From NCBI GenBank assembly GCA_910587135.1, contig CAJULF010000055.1, positions 1 to 17,015 on the forward strand: a stretch of 17,015 nucleotides of DNA. The letters are read 5' to 3'. This document shows, piece by piece, positions 1-7,381 of the stretch. The translations under genes were made by a program, and so were the position numbers. The stretch is from an uncultured Oscillospiraceae bacterium (lineage in GTDB: Bacteria > Bacillota > Clostridia > Oscillospirales > Ruminococcaceae). The notes beneath the pieces were generated by a model. That model did no database searches and had not been told where the DNA came from. It saw only the letters and a list, made by a program, of their open reading frames with translations. Each line of letters starts with the position of its first letter. Within the stretch, counting starts at the first letter, position 1.

Positions 1-2
1 AC

Positions 3-353
3 AAGAAGTATAACGCCGAAATATACGATTTCGGCAACACAGACACGTCGGGGATAGATTTCAGCGAGTTTGACAAGGTATATCTCATTGGCGGAACGTC
101 ATGGAACGAGCTGCCGATGGTCTACACGGCACAGATTCCCATGAATAAGGTGAATTACACGGTAGCGCTGAATTTCTCAAACCGGGAAGATATTGATAAA
201 TTCAGAGATATATTATCTCCTAACCTTAACGAGGTTATATGCGCTCCTTATGAACCCAATCCGTTTTCCTCGGCGGCTTTTGAGGATATCTTTGACAAAG
301 CGTTTGAGGACTTCCGCGACAAGGAAGAAGCCGAGGAACAAATAAATTATTAA
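3..353 (+). CDS. 3' end of unrecognised protein, possibly ParA/MinD-like P-loop ATPase (partial)
   Basis: An open frame runs from the window edge to a TAA at 351-353, giving the last 116 residues of a protein whose start lies outside. The fragment shows alternating hydrophobic strands and helices (YDFGN, then DKVYLIGG, then a VNYTVALNFS strand) and ends in an acidic, charged tail. The pattern of an Asp-led strand, a strand ending in GG and a later strand recalls the C-terminal half of SIMIBI-class ATPases (ParA, MinD, CpaE/TadZ), but the Walker motifs would be upstream and cannot be seen, so the family is a weak inference. The next gene starts 12 bases after the stop on the same strand, so the two are probably co-transcribed. 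An internal ATG at 117 is not needed, because the frame stays open to base 3. Confidence 0.75.
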   Translation, partial: KKYNAEIYDFGNTDTSGIDFSEFDKVYLIGGTSWNELPMVYTAQIPMNKVNYTVALNFSNREDIDKFRDILSPNLNEVICAPYEPNPFSSAAFEDIFDKAFEDFRDKEEAEEQINY

Positions 354-365
354 GAGGTAACAATT

Positions 366-1217
366 ATGAAGAAAAACGGACAGCTTGTAAGAGTTAATGC
401 GGATTTTATCTATCCCAAGCTGTCCGCGGCGGCGGTCAAGGTCATGTTCCTGCTTGCGTCCATTGCACAGGCGGCTAAGAGCGATACCGTTGTTATAACC
501 AACAGCCATATAGCGGAGCGCACGGGTCTTACCAACATAACCCGCGTTATAAACGAGCTTTACGCGATAGGAGCGATAAAGGAGCGCGTGGAACGCTATA
601 AAGATAACCGCAGGAAATGCAACGCCTATGTTCTCGCCGAAACACTTGTGAAACCGAAGAACTACCGCTTTGTTCCGATCTCCGCTCTGGAGCTGCCTAA
701 AAGCTCATTGCGCCTGTTGATACTTTATACTCTTAATTGCAATGACAGCGGGCGCTGCCTGCTGTCGTTATCTCAGATTCAGGAGCTGTCCGGTATGGCG
801 AGAGGAACGGTCATTTCCTGCACAAAAGAGCTGCAGGAATACGGATATATAGCTAAACAGCGCTATACACGCTATGAGGGGGACAACGGTCATAACAGGG
901 TTTATGTGACCCATATCGTGCGGCGCCGTCATTCGCTCCGCGCCGCGGAGGCTCTGCGCGTTATCATTAACGGCACTGCTATGAATTACGCCGTTAAGTC
1001 GCAGATCGAGTATATTCTGAACGCGGGACGTGAAAACTCCGCCGGGCTGCTGTTAAAGGAAATAAAGCGGCTGTTCCGCTCAACAAGAGTAGTGAAATTT
1101 GTTCGTCGTTTAGGTCGTATTATGCGTGGGAAAGCCGCGCATTTTTTTAGTAAAATAAGACGTAGTCCAAAAATGAAAAAGCGAATTATAGATATTAAAC
1201 CTGTATTAAATATCTGA
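366..1217 (+). CDS. Tandem winged-helix DNA-binding protein (replication-initiator or regulator type)
   Basis: A 283-residue protein starting at ATG 366, preceded by AGAGGT at 355-360. Two winged-helix-like units are visible. The first (about residues 18-75) has a helix, then ITNSHIAERTGL, then a recognition-helix-like segment. The second (about 108-185) has LSLSQIQELSGM followed by a helix and a wing. Residues from about 235 onward are strongly basic (RSTRVVKFVRRLGRIMRG, then KKRIIDIK), and base composition turns AT-rich there. Two winged helices in one small protein are typical of plasmid Rep proteins and DnaD-like proteins, but I see no specific Rep signature, so it could equally be a repressor. 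The gene lies directly behind the possible ParA-like fragment, which fits a replication/partition or conjugative-element module. No clear terminator follows it. Confidence 0.8.
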   Translation: MKKNGQLVRVNADFIYPKLSAAAVKVMFLLASIAQAAKSDTVVITNSHIAERTGLTNITRVINELYAIGAIKERVERYKDNRRKCNAYVLAETLVKPKNYRFVPISALELPKSSLRLLILYTLNCNDSGRCLLSLSQIQELSGMARGTVISCTKELQEYGYIAKQRYTRYEGDNGHNRVYVTHIVRRRHSLRAAEALRVIINGTAMNYAVKSQIEYILNAGRENSAGLLLKEIKRLFRSTRVVKFVRRLGRIMRGKAAHFFSKIRRSPKMKKRIIDIKPVLNI

Positions 1218-1352
1218 ATATTTAATCACTGAAAAAGAAAATTTTATTTCTTGTTTACTGAGAGTAATATAGACTATGCGCGTGTGTGCGTGTGTGCGTG
1301 TATACATATACCGTGTTTTGTTTGGTTTATCATCTTTTATGACTGCGTATTT

Positions 1353-1516
1353 AAAAAATGCGGTCGCGTTTGGCAAGCCTGTTTTTCTTTTTCAGCAATT
1401 CTTTTTTTGTAAGTTTGTGTGTACAAGCGTGCTTGTTTGATATCGCCGTTTTCATAATTGGAATATTGAAAAAAAGCGGTTGCGTTCCGGCAAGCCGTTT
1501 TTTCTTTTTCAGCAAT
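1353..1516 (+). repeat. Two copies of a terminator-like repeat, 117 bases apart
   Basis: Copy A is 1353-1399 and copy B is 1469-1516. Each has an A-run, then GCGGTYGCGTT, then GGCAAGCC, then a T-rich tract. The 18 bases at 1382-1399 are repeated exactly at 1499-1516. In copy B the words CGGTTGC and GCAAGCCG can pair (one bulge) between A7 and T6CT5, so it may work as a terminator on either strand. In copy A the pairing is poorer. A looser relative with ctttttcagcaa lies at 2937-2986, on the far side of the transposase gene. Confidence 0.6.
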
Positions 1517-1554
1517 AAAATGAAATTTTATCTCTCAATTTGTCGAAAAGTATA

Positions 1555-1583
1555 TTGACTTGCGTCGCTTTAATCTGTAAAAT
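1555..1583 (+). promoter_or_regulatory. Sigma-A-type promoter of the transposase gene
   Basis: TTGACT at 1555-1560 and TAAAAT at 1578-1583 are separated by exactly 17 bases. Transcription would start near 1590, about 40 bases before the transposase ATG. No protein has to be assumed; the call rests on the two hexamers, the spacing and the position. Confidence 0.6.
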
Positions 1584-1632
1584 TATTCTGTAAGGCTGTT
1601 TACCGAAAACAAACAGAGAAAGGCGATGGCTT

Positions 1633-2697
1633 ATGAGAAAGCATGAGAGAAAGAAAAAACGGCGCTTCGCACATTTAACGCTCACCGAACGGCTTCAGAT
1701 GGAAGCATGGCTGAAAACCAAAACTTCTGTGAAACAAATTGCCGAAATGCTGCATAAAGATCAGTCAACGATATACCGCGAGATCAAACGCGGCGGATAT
1801 GACAGACTTAACGGAGAGGACTATTCGGTTTACCGCGCGTATTCCCCCGATATCGCCGAGGGCAGATACAGAGAAAATTTAAAGGCAAAGGGCGCTCCGC
1901 TGAAGCTCGGGTCGGACAGAGAGTATGCGGAATATATTGAAGAAAAAATTTTGAAAGACAAGTATTCTCCCAAAGCTGTTCTTGGAGAGATAAAGAAAAA
2001 GGGCTTGAAATTCCGCACGACTATTTCATATACCACCCTTTACCGCTACATAGACGAGGGCGTTTTTCTGCGTCTGACCAACAAGGATTTGCCTGTCAAA
2101 AGGAACAAATCCAAACAGCGTTACAAGAAGATCAGACCAATACGTCCGCCGAAAGGCGAAAGCATAGAAAAGCGCCCAAAAGAGATAAACGAACGCAGCA
2201 CTTTCGGCAACTGGGAAATGGACTGCGTTATAGGCACAAGATCGGGCTGCGGCGCATTGCTCGTGCTGACAGAACGGCTTACACGGTGGGAATATGTGCG
2301 ATTATTGCCCGCAAAGACTGCGGCAAATGTTGTGTGCGCTCTTGACGGCATTGAAAAGAAGCTCGGCAGTGAAATGTTCGCAAAAATATTTCAGACTATC
2401 ACCGTTAATAACGGCTCCGAATTTGCCGATTATTTGGGGATGGAGCGCTCCATCGGCAGCGGAAAGCGCACTAAAATCTACTACTGCCACCCGTACAGCA
2501 GCTATGAGCGCGGCAGTAATGAAAATCTCAACAAAATGATACGGCGATGGTATCCGAAAGGAGTCAGCTTTGCGAACTCCACCGACGCGGATATAGCCAG
2601 AGTTGAAAACTGGATGAATAACTATCCGCGCGGTATTTTTGGTTACGATACCTCCGCTGAAAGATACAAAAAGGAAATAAATCGGCTCAGCGGATAG
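1633..2697 (+). CDS. IS30-family transposase with second catalytic Asp replaced by Asn
   Basis: The 354-residue protein is full length for IS30 transposases. Residues about 10-55 form the N-terminal helix-turn-helix (LTLTERLQMEAWL, then VKQIAEMLHKDQSTIYREIKRG), which binds the IS ends. The integrase-type catalytic core follows from about residue 188. D197 lies in WEMDCVIG and E292 in HPYSSYERGSNEN, matching the first and third members of the DDE triad. The second, normally in TxDNGxEF, reads TVNNGSEF (N259, codon AAT at 2407-2409). Asp at this position binds the catalytic metal, so the protein is predicted to be catalytically impaired while still able to bind DNA. The ATG at 1633 is chosen because GAGAAAGG lies just upstream and the ATG at 1626 is out of frame. 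Confidence 0.95.
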   Translation: MRKHERKKKRRFAHLTLTERLQMEAWLKTKTSVKQIAEMLHKDQSTIYREIKRGGYDRLNGEDYSVYRAYSPDIAEGRYRENLKAKGAPLKLGSDREYAEYIEEKILKDKYSPKAVLGEIKKKGLKFRTTISYTTLYRYIDEGVFLRLTNKDLPVKRNKSKQRYKKIRPIRPPKGESIEKRPKEINERSTFGNWEMDCVIGTRSGCGALLVLTERLTRWEYVRLLPAKTAANVVCALDGIEKKLGSEMFAKIFQTITVNNGSEFADYLGMERSIGSGKRTKIYYCHPYSSYERGSNENLNKMIRRWYPKGVSFANSTDADIARVENWMNNYPRGIFGYDTSAERYKKEINRLSG

Positions 2698-2718
2698 ATA
2701 AATACCCTTTATACGCCG

Positions 2719-2745
2719 TGAGCAAGCGTATTTTGCGCTTGCTCA
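2719..2745 (+). terminator. Hairpin just downstream of the transposase gene
   Basis: A perfect 10-base stem, TGAGCAAGCG (2719-2728) with CGCTTGCTCA (2736-2745), has a 7-base loop and lies 21 bases after the stop codon. The T-tract behind it is weak (GCTTTGCT), so termination efficiency is uncertain. Confidence 0.5.
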
Positions 2746-2849
2746 GCTTTGCTATGCCCTGATTGCGAAAAAATCTTATCCGTTCAAGTCGAAAAAAAAC
2801 AACTTTTTCGCGTCCTTTGTGCATATTCCACAATGGATTATATATAATT

Positions 2850-2889
2850 AACGCCAATTCTATCCAATTTGTAGAATTGGCGTTTTTTT
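2850..2889 (+). terminator. Strong rho-independent terminator between transposase and asnB
   Basis: AACGCCAATTCTA (2850-2862) pairs perfectly with TAGAATTGGCGTT (2872-2884) over 13 bases with a 9-base loop. The stem runs into a 7-T tract at 2883-2889. It would isolate asnB from transcription entering from the insertion sequence. The rest of the gap up to 3032 holds no gene; I saw no convincing promoter or riboswitch for asnB there. Confidence 0.8.
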
Positions 2890-3032
2890 GCATTAACCAC
2901 TTGACTTTTCATTTTTTGATATATTTCCAAAATCCCGCGTCGCTTTCGGCAGGCGGTTTGCGGCGATGCTCACCCTTTTTCAGCAAGCGCATATACTGCC
3001 AGTAAAAACACTTCCCGAAAGGAGAAATTTTT

Positions 3033-4856
3033 ATGTGCGGAATAGCAGGACAAATCAGCTTTGAGAAAAATATGCGCGATCAGACTGAGATAATGGAGGG
3101 CATGAGCGCGGTGCTTGCTCCCCGCGGACCCGACGCATCGGGCAGCTATTATGACGAGAACGCGGCGCTGGTCCACCGCCGACTTATAGTTATCGACCCC
3201 GAAAACGGAAAACAGCCCATGACATTCGGAAGATACACCATCGTTTACAACGGTGAGCTGTACAACACCGAAGATATACGCTCGGAGCTGATAAAAAATG
3301 GCGTGAGCTTTGTTGGGCACTCCGACACCGAGGCAGTAATAAAAGCCTACATAGCCTACGGTGAGCGCTGTCTTGATATGTTAAACGGGATATTCGCGTT
3401 CGCGGTATGGGACAGCCTTAACCGCAAACTGTTTCTTGCCCGCGACAGAATAGGCGTAAAACCGCTTTTTTATTCGCTAACCAAAAGCGGTCTGGTATTC
3501 GCTTCCGAGATAAAAGCGCTGCTGAAGCACCCCGAGATAAAGCCCATAGTAAATTCCGGCGGCGCAGCGCAGATAATGCTGATAGGACCCGGGCGTATCA
3601 CGGGGAGCGGAGTTTTCAAGGATATCAATGATCTTCCCGCCGCTTACTGCGCGGAATATTCCCGCGACGGCTTTAAGAAGCGGCAGTACTGGCACGTGAC
3701 CGCCAAACCGCACACGGAATCCTTTGAAGAAACTGCCGCTCACACCCGCGAGCTCATCTGCGACGCGATAAAGCGGCAGCTGGTGAGCGATGTTCCTTTG
3801 TGCTGCTTTTTATCGGGCGGGCTTGACAGCAGCATTATTTCCGCCGTCGCCGCCAAGGAATTTGCCGCACGCGGCGAAACGCTCTCCACATGGTCGATAG
3901 ACTACAAGGACAATCACGCCAACTTTAAGGCAAGCTCTTTCCAGCCCGACGAAGACGCCCCTTGGATAGAGGAAATGGCGCGTTTTATCGGTTCGGAGCA
4001 CACCAACGTTGTACTTGATACCCCCGCGCTCACCGAGGCACTGGGCGACGCGGCGATCGCGCGCGACCTGCCGGGCATGGCTGATGTGGACAGTTCCCTT
4101 TACCTGTTCTGCCGTGAAATAAAAAAGAAATTCTCCGTCGGGTTAAGCGGTGAGTGTGCCGATGAAATTTTTGCAGGCTACCCATGGTATCACCGCAAAG
4201 AGGTATTGTATTACGACGGCTTCCCATGGGCTACCTCCGTACCCGAGCGCTGCGAGCTGATGGCAAAACCTCTGCCCGACCCCGAGGAGTTTGTCCGCGT
4301 CGCCTATAACGAGTGCCTGTCCCACACCGACTATCTGGAAAGCGACAGCGCGGAGGACAGACGAATGCGGGAAATGTTCCTGCTTAATCTCGAATATTTT
4401 ATGGCTACCCTGCTTGACAGAAAAGACCGAATGAGTATGGCGCACGGTCTTGAGGTACGCGTTCCGTTCTGCGATTACAGAATAGTTGAGTACGCCTATA
4501 ATATACCCTGGAGTATGAAAGCGTACAACGGAAGGGAAAAAGGTCTTGTGCGGTACGCGATGAGCGGAATACTTCCCGATGACGTTCTGAGGCGCAAAAA
4601 AAGTCCCTACCCCAAAACTCACAATCCCAATTATATGGCGCTGCTAACAGAAAAACTCACGGCGCTCCTGGACTCCGGCAGCTGCCGCCTGACGGAGCTT
4701 GTAAACGAAAACAAGCTGCGGGAAATGCTGGAAAGCGGCGGGAGGAGCTTCACCAAAAATTGGTATGGTCAGCTGATGAGTGTACCGCAGATATATGCAT
4801 ATTTCCTGCAAATAGAAAGATGGCTGAACGAGTATGGTGTCATAATACAGCAATAA
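3033..4856 (+). CDS. asnB: Asparagine synthetase, glutamine-hydrolysing
   Basis: The 607-residue protein makes asparagine from aspartate, ATP and glutamine in the cytoplasm. It begins MCGIAGQ, giving the Cys2 nucleophile of a class II glutamine amidotransferase after removal of Met. RGPD (31-34), HRR (48-50), VYNGELYN (71-78) and SDTE (97-100) line the glutaminase pocket. The synthetase domain carries the ATP pyrophosphatase loop SGGLDSS at 261-267 and GLSGECADEIFAGYPWY near 370, both typical of active enzymes. It is about 50 residues longer than E. coli AsnB, as in many Firmicutes and related AsnB proteins. AAGGAG lies about 10 bases before the ATG. The gene stands alone: a terminator precedes it and a hairpin follows it, with the next gene converging. 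Confidence 0.95.
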   Translation: MCGIAGQISFEKNMRDQTEIMEGMSAVLAPRGPDASGSYYDENAALVHRRLIVIDPENGKQPMTFGRYTIVYNGELYNTEDIRSELIKNGVSFVGHSDTEAVIKAYIAYGERCLDMLNGIFAFAVWDSLNRKLFLARDRIGVKPLFYSLTKSGLVFASEIKALLKHPEIKPIVNSGGAAQIMLIGPGRITGSGVFKDINDLPAAYCAEYSRDGFKKRQYWHVTAKPHTESFEETAAHTRELICDAIKRQLVSDVPLCCFLSGGLDSSIISAVAAKEFAARGETLSTWSIDYKDNHANFKASSFQPDEDAPWIEEMARFIGSEHTNVVLDTPALTEALGDAAIARDLPGMADVDSSLYLFCREIKKKFSVGLSGECADEIFAGYPWYHRKEVLYYDGFPWATSVPERCELMAKPLPDPEEFVRVAYNECLSHTDYLESDSAEDRRMREMFLLNLEYFMATLLDRKDRMSMAHGLEVRVPFCDYRIVEYAYNIPWSMKAYNGREKGLVRYAMSGILPDDVLRRKKSPYPKTHNPNYMALLTEKLTALLDSGSCRLTELVNENKLREMLESGGRSFTKNWYGQLMSVPQIYAYFLQIERWLNEYGVIIQQ

Positions 4857-4860
4857 GGAA

Positions 4861-4882
4861 GCGCGGGCAAAATTGCCCGCGC
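4861..4882. terminator. Perfect palindromic hairpin between convergent genes
   Basis: GCGCGGGCAA (4861-4870) and TTGCCCGCGC (4873-4882) pair over their full length, five bases after the asnB stop. No T-tract follows on either strand, so this is a likely but non-canonical transcription end for asnB and perhaps for the opposing operon. Confidence 0.5.
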
Positions 4883-4893
4883 CAGTCTGTAGG

Positions 4894-4922
4894 AAAAGCC
4901 TATTTGCCGCGCAATGTCGGCG
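4894..4922. repeat. 29-base word shared with the intergenic element at 13396-13424
   Basis: 26 of 29 bases match 13396-13424, with an unbroken core GCGCAATGTCGGCG. The similarity continues more loosely into TTTCAAA on the right. It lies between the asnB hairpin and the end of the opposing operon and looks like a solo end of the repeat family described at 13112-13552. Confidence 0.6.
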
Positions 4923-4940
4923 TAAATACTTTCAAATTAA

Positions 4941-6233
4941 CTACCTAAGCTCCTCTATCAGTCTTCGCTGCGCCTCCAGCTGTTCGGGAGCGGGAATTTT
5001 ATCACCGTATCTCACTGCGTTGTAAACACTCACCATATCCGCAATATCCTCACGGTGGAAGGCGCTTATCCCTTTCTGCGAGTGAACGGATGTGGTATCG
5101 GAAAGCAGCGGCGGAAAAGCCGAGCGCGACAGCCTAAGCATAAACAACCCGTAGCCCAAACGGTATTTTCTCCGCGGATCGGATTCCTTTCTGAACTGCC
5201 GCATAAGCCGCTGCTCTGAGCGGCGGCGCGAACGCGCGAAGTCGAATTTTGAGAGCGTGTCTGTAATCTCATCCGCAAAGGGCTGCGGAGCTTCCCGCCT
5301 GCTCTCACGGAAAAGCGGCGCGAAAAGCTCCTTGAAAAAGCCGAGTATCTGCCTGCGGAAGCGAATTATCATTATCAGCGCAAATATTGCCGCAAGCGAC
5401 CACATTATCGTAAAAAACGAATTGTCGGAAGATTCGACAAGCTCTCCGACTGCACCGTCACCTCCGATTTCGGGACCGTAGTCCATCTCCGGACCGCAGT
5501 CGCGTATAAGCGCAAGTATGATCCTCACAAACGCGGCAATGCCCTTTACGATCAGCGCCGCCAGCGGCTTTGCCGTCAGAAACAGCACTACGATCGCGGC
5601 GCTTATCCCTGCTATAAGCATGGCGTTATATCCGCGCAAACCGTTGGGAAGCACCGATTTCCCCTCGGAGCGCTGCCGTGTGCGCTGGTCTATGTTTGTC
5701 TGATTTGCCAGCAGCGAGGCAAGCACGATCATCATCCCGAAAACGATGCATAGCTGCTGCACAGCCGTGTTATAAAGCTCGGGAACGTTGCTGAAATTCA
5801 GTATCAGACAAGTTACGACCACCGCCACGAAAAACAAACCGAACCAGCCCATTGAAAAAAGATCGCCGTACTCCTGCCCGTAAGCGCGATAGCCGCTGTA
5901 ATAAGATATTATCCCCGCGGGGAGCGCGTATATATATAGCATTGAGGACAGCTCAAGCGTATGCGTGATTATAATGAACGCAGCAATCGGCAGCAGCACC
6001 GCTGCCCTAAAAGAAAACACGGCAAGCGGCTTTACGGTTTTTGGGAAATGCGCGGCTGCGGTTATTTTCCCTGCGAGATAACCCGCCGCGTAAAAAAGAA
6101 CGGTCATGACAAAAAAGACGGGATAGTGCCACCAAACAAATTTGCCCACACTCGCCTCGGTAAGCACGACAAAAGGGAAAAGCGACAGCATACGGCAAAC
6201 GACCGCCATGCCTTTGAGCAGCCTTTCGTTCAT
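4941..6233 (-). CDS. Multi-pass membrane protein of MoxR-DUF58 operon, DUF4129-like C-terminus
   Basis: A 430-residue protein with about seven or eight hydrophobic spans (roughly residues 8-26, 36-55, 68-90, 94-112, 128-148, 156-175, 202-243 and 274-292). A soluble, charged C-terminal domain of about 135 residues follows. The final part contains YNAVRYG (404-410), resembling the Y-x-x-x-RYG motif of DUF4129 domains, which often sit in this position in MoxR-DUF58 operons. The Cys-His-Asp transglutaminase core found in many relatives is not present. Its start codon overlaps the stop of the DUF58 gene by four bases (ATGA), so the two are translationally coupled. It is the last gene of the operon. 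Its role is unknown; membrane assembly or cell-envelope function is an inference from the neighbours. Confidence 0.85.
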   Translation of the reverse strand: MNERLLKGMAVVCRMLSLFPFVVLTEASVGKFVWWHYPVFFVMTVLFYAAGYLAGKITAAAHFPKTVKPLAVFSFRAAVLLPIAAFIIITHTLELSSMLYIYALPAGIISYYSGYRAYGQEYGDLFSMGWFGLFFVAVVVTCLILNFSNVPELYNTAVQQLCIVFGMMIVLASLLANQTNIDQRTRQRSEGKSVLPNGLRGYNAMLIAGISAAIVVLFLTAKPLAALIVKGIAAFVRIILALIRDCGPEMDYGPEIGGDGAVGELVESSDNSFFTIMWSLAAIFALIMIIRFRRQILGFFKELFAPLFRESRREAPQPFADEITDTLSKFDFARSRRRSEQRLMRQFRKESDPRRKYRLGYGLFMLRLSRSAFPPLLSDTTSVHSQKGISAFHREDIADMVSVYNAVRYGDKIPAPEQLEAQRRLIEELR

Positions 6234-7351
6234 TCCTCGCCGCCCCCTCCCGAATAGTAACGCCGCGGTACGTTTATCACTCCGTCAAATTCCGTTTCGG
6301 ATATCTCGGTGGAGATTACAAGGCAGTTCTTCCCCGATTCACTAAGGCGGTGCAGCGCTTCCGCGGTCTTTTCGCTTAAAAAGCCCGATATAAAAACTAT
6401 GTCCGTACATTCCGAAAAATTCAGCTTTTCAAAATAATCGTCGATATGGCAGCCGCACTCATTCTTCAGTTCCGCCAGCTCCCGCAAAGCACTCATGGTT
6501 TGCTCATAGCCTTCCGCATAAGGCAGGAACACCTCATTCTCAGAGTTTACCGCCAGCGCGGCTTCGGCGCGGGTTTTGCAGCAGTAATCCAGCATAAAAG
6601 CCGCCGCTTTTATCTGCCCCTCCAGCACCGAAAGCGCCAAAGACTGCACATCGGACAAAAAGCTGCGCTGCATATTCATTATTATCAGGAAACGCCGCTC
6701 GGTGGTAAATTCGTTGCTGTATACCATAAGGCTGCCCGTGCGCGCGGTCTGCGCCCAGTGAATACGGTTCATAGGCTCTCTGCCGCTGTACTCTTTCGCG
6801 CCGCTTATCATAAACGGGTCGGGCAGAACAAAGCGGCGTACCTGCATATCCCCGATAAAAGTATCGGAGGACAGCTCGGAAAGCTCCGCTTCGGAGGGGC
6901 GCGGCAGCACTCTCACGCTCTCGCGTATACGGAACACCGCTGCGGGCTTAACCAGCCCGAAAATGTCGCTTACCGCCACCGAGGTATCCTCAACGGTGAA
7001 CACCCCGCGCTTTTCGCAGCGCACCCGCCACGCGCGTCGGCACTTCTGATGCCCTTTCAGCACGAATATGCCCGATATCAGCCCGCGCTGATCGTCGCCG
7101 GAATCGGGAGTGTGAGTCTGCCCGCGGAACGTAAGCCAGCGCGAACAGTTTATTTCCGTCCGTATCCACGGCAACGGCAGGAGCTTAGCGTTTTCTATCT
7201 CCTCCACTATCTCTATCTCGTCCCCCTCGAACGCCTCGGGGGTGCTGATGGTCAGCGTATATGACAGATTTTTCAGTCCCAGCCGCGAATACAGAAAATA
7301 TTGCGCCACAAGCACCGCCGCCACTATCAGCGCCATTACAACAAGCTCCAT
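6230..7351 (-). CDS. DUF58 domain protein
   Basis: A 373-residue protein with one N-terminal hydrophobic segment (residues 3-20) and a soluble remainder. The DUF58 signature is at about 188-215: YSGREPMNRIHWAQTARTG, where the Arg, the IHW and the TARTG match the family's R-x-IdW-x-xxAR pattern. The region from about 225 on resembles the VWA-like fold that usually follows, beginning RRFLIIMNM. I do not see a clean DxSxS metal site: the place that should carry it reads IIMNMQRSF, so metal binding is doubtful. AAAGGAG precedes the ATG and the MoxR stop is only 30 bases upstream. DUF58 proteins are routinely encoded beside MoxR ATPases and are thought to be their clients, but the biochemical role is not settled. 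Confidence 0.9.
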   Translation of the reverse strand: MELVVMALIVAAVLVAQYFLYSRLGLKNLSYTLTISTPEAFEGDEIEIVEEIENAKLLPLPWIRTEINCSRWLTFRGQTHTPDSGDDQRGLISGIFVLKGHQKCRRAWRVRCEKRGVFTVEDTSVAVSDIFGLVKPAAVFRIRESVRVLPRPSEAELSELSSDTFIGDMQVRRFVLPDPFMISGAKEYSGREPMNRIHWAQTARTGSLMVYSNEFTTERRFLIIMNMQRSFLSDVQSLALSVLEGQIKAAAFMLDYCCKTRAEAALAVNSENEVFLPYAEGYEQTMSALRELAELKNECGCHIDDYFEKLNFSECTDIVFISGFLSEKTAEALHRLSESGKNCLVISTEISETEFDGVINVPRRYYSGGGGEE

Positions 7352-7381
7352 GATCCGCTCCTTTTCCGCGACGTTTTCCCG

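Larger units (their letters stand above)
1218..1632. other. Gene-free AT-rich region left of the IS30 gene
   Basis: This 415-base stretch has no convincing gene. It holds a GTGTGC-type simple repeat at about 1278-1300, two copies of a terminator-like repeat (1353-1399 and 1469-1516) and the transposase promoter at 1555-1583. An open frame at 1358-1558 merely translates the poly-T repeats into poly-Phe and is not believed. Confidence 0.7.
1555..2745 (+). mobile_element. IS30-family insertion sequence (ends not delimited)
   Basis: The single transposase gene with its own promoter is the normal layout of an IS30-family element of about 1.0-1.2 kb. I could not find a convincing pair of 20-30-base terminal inverted repeats or a target duplication by eye. 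The limits given are therefore the minimum span from promoter to the downstream hairpin, and the true element may extend to about 1500 on the left and 2930 on the right. Confidence 0.5.

Noticed and set aside
1358..1558. 66-residue plus-strand open frame left of the IS30 gene
   Set aside because: It is low complexity: two poly-Phe blocks come from translating the terminator-like repeats, and it has no ribosome site.
1500..2930. Exact IS30 terminal inverted repeats
   Set aside because: Only short chance matches (such as ACTTTTC) were found between the flanks; none reached the length expected of IS30 ends.
2901..2997. Promoter for asnB
   Set aside because: TTGACT at 2901 has no -10 box at a suitable distance (TATATT is only 13 bases away) and TATACT at 2992 has no -35 partner, so I do not call one.
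6446..7264. 272-residue plus-strand open frame opposite the DUF58 gene
   Set aside because: The minus-strand frame has a clear domain, ribosome site and operon context; the plus-strand product is rich in His/Arg/Gln and looks like a shadow.
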